Source: Bacteroidota bacterium
Lineage (GTDB): Bacteria; Bacteroidota; Bacteroidia; Chitinophagales; Saprospiraceae
NCBI GenBank assembly: GCA_024280135.1
Contig: JAJRQS010000194.1
Coordinates: 1 to 6,757 of the forward strand
Direction of reading: 5' to 3'
Length of the DNA: 6,757 nt
Shown here: piece by piece, positions 6,503 through 6,757 of the stretch
Layout of the letters: each line of letters opens with the position of its first letter
How positions within the stretch are numbered: the first letter of the stretch is position 1
Program-made: the position numbers and the translations under genes
Notes under the pieces: model-generated
Database searches by the model: none
What the model was told of the DNA's origin: nothing
What the model saw: only the letters and a program-made list of their open reading frames with translations

Positions 6503-6757
6503 ATGAGTATCGGATATAAATTAAATCTGCTGGTGTATCCTATTCTGCAAATCTTCTTTTTTGCAGGAGCGCTTTACTTTGTGTCAACGCATTGGGGAAT
6601 AGCATTTTTATTTGTTTTGATGGCCGCGATATTGATGAGCTTTTCTCTCCATATTACCTATCACCATCATGTGCATCACCGACCAAAGTATTTGGTTTTG
6701 AATAGGCTGATTGATTTTATGATTACCATTAACTTGGGCTTACCCTTTCACTTTTAT
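6503..6757 (+). CDS. Fatty-acid desaturase-like membrane protein (partial, 5' end only)
   Basis: The frame is open from ATG 6503 to the right edge (85 codons), so the gene is cut by the window. The protein begins with two hydrophobic spans at about residues 8-27 and 32-49. A dense histidine cluster follows: His50, His54, His55, His56, His58 and His59. It reads as HxxxH (50-54) and HxxHH (55-59), as in the di-iron centre of membrane fatty-acid desaturases, hydroxylases and beta-carotene oxygenases. LPFHFY at 80-85 begins what may be a further conserved stretch. The start is two bases after the previous stop, so it belongs to the operon. It could introduce a double bond, hydroxyl or other oxidation into the acyl chain. 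The remaining His box lies outside the window and is needed to confirm the family. Confidence 0.6.
   Translation, partial: MSIGYKLNLLVYPILQIFFFAGALYFVSTHWGIAFLFVLMAAILMSFSLHITYHHHVHHRPKYLVLNRLIDFMITINLGLPFHFY

Noticed and set aside
1..6757. CRISPR array, tRNA, rRNA, insertion sequence or attachment site
   Set aside because: I saw no spaced perfect repeats, no cloverleaf-like segment, no transposase motif and no long terminal repeats by eye.

Overview
The window looks like chromosomal DNA of a Bacteroidota bacterium. The base composition is AT-rich. Start codons lack Shine-Dalgarno sequences and are usually preceded by A-rich bases. A TACCTTTG element of the Bacteroidota -7 type (TAnnTTTG) lies just ahead of the first gene. 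I cannot name a genus.

Layout: bases 1-390 carry no convincing gene, apart from a possible 3' end of an upstream reading frame at the left edge. This leader holds a candidate promoter and a few short repeats that could be operators. From 391 to the right edge there is one tightly packed operon on the + strand, with junctions from a 23-nt overlap to a 16-nt gap. The order is: a FabZ-type 3-hydroxyacyl-ACP dehydratase; a shortened ketosynthase-like protein without the catalytic Cys and second His; a full-type ketosynthase whose frame is broken once at a T run; a FabG-type ketoreductase; an acyl carrier protein with a long insertion; a left-handed beta-helix protein with a GlmU/LpxA-like tail; a saccharopine-dehydrogenase-like Rossmann protein; and the first 85 codons of a histidine-rich membrane protein of the fatty-acid desaturase type.

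How the genes may work together (inference): ketosynthase plus dead partner (KS/chain-length-factor-like), ACP, ketoreductase and dehydratase make a nearly complete dedicated type II fatty-acid/polyketide elongation module. No classical enoyl reductase (FabI/FabK/FabV) is present, so the chain could stay polyunsaturated, or the saccharopine-dehydrogenase-like protein could reduce it in trans. The desaturase-like and beta-helix proteins would modify or transfer the acyl chain. The parts list is reminiscent of bacterial aryl-polyene, flexirubin-like, ladderane-type and highly reducing type II PKS loci, but none of these is matched in full. No malonyl transacylase, phosphopantetheinyl transferase, thioesterase or starter-unit gene is visible in the window.

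The points most worth a second look are the frameshift in the only catalytically complete ketosynthase, the dead ketosynthase partner, the enlarged ACP, and the unusual beta-helix and saccharopine-dehydrogenase-like accessory proteins.
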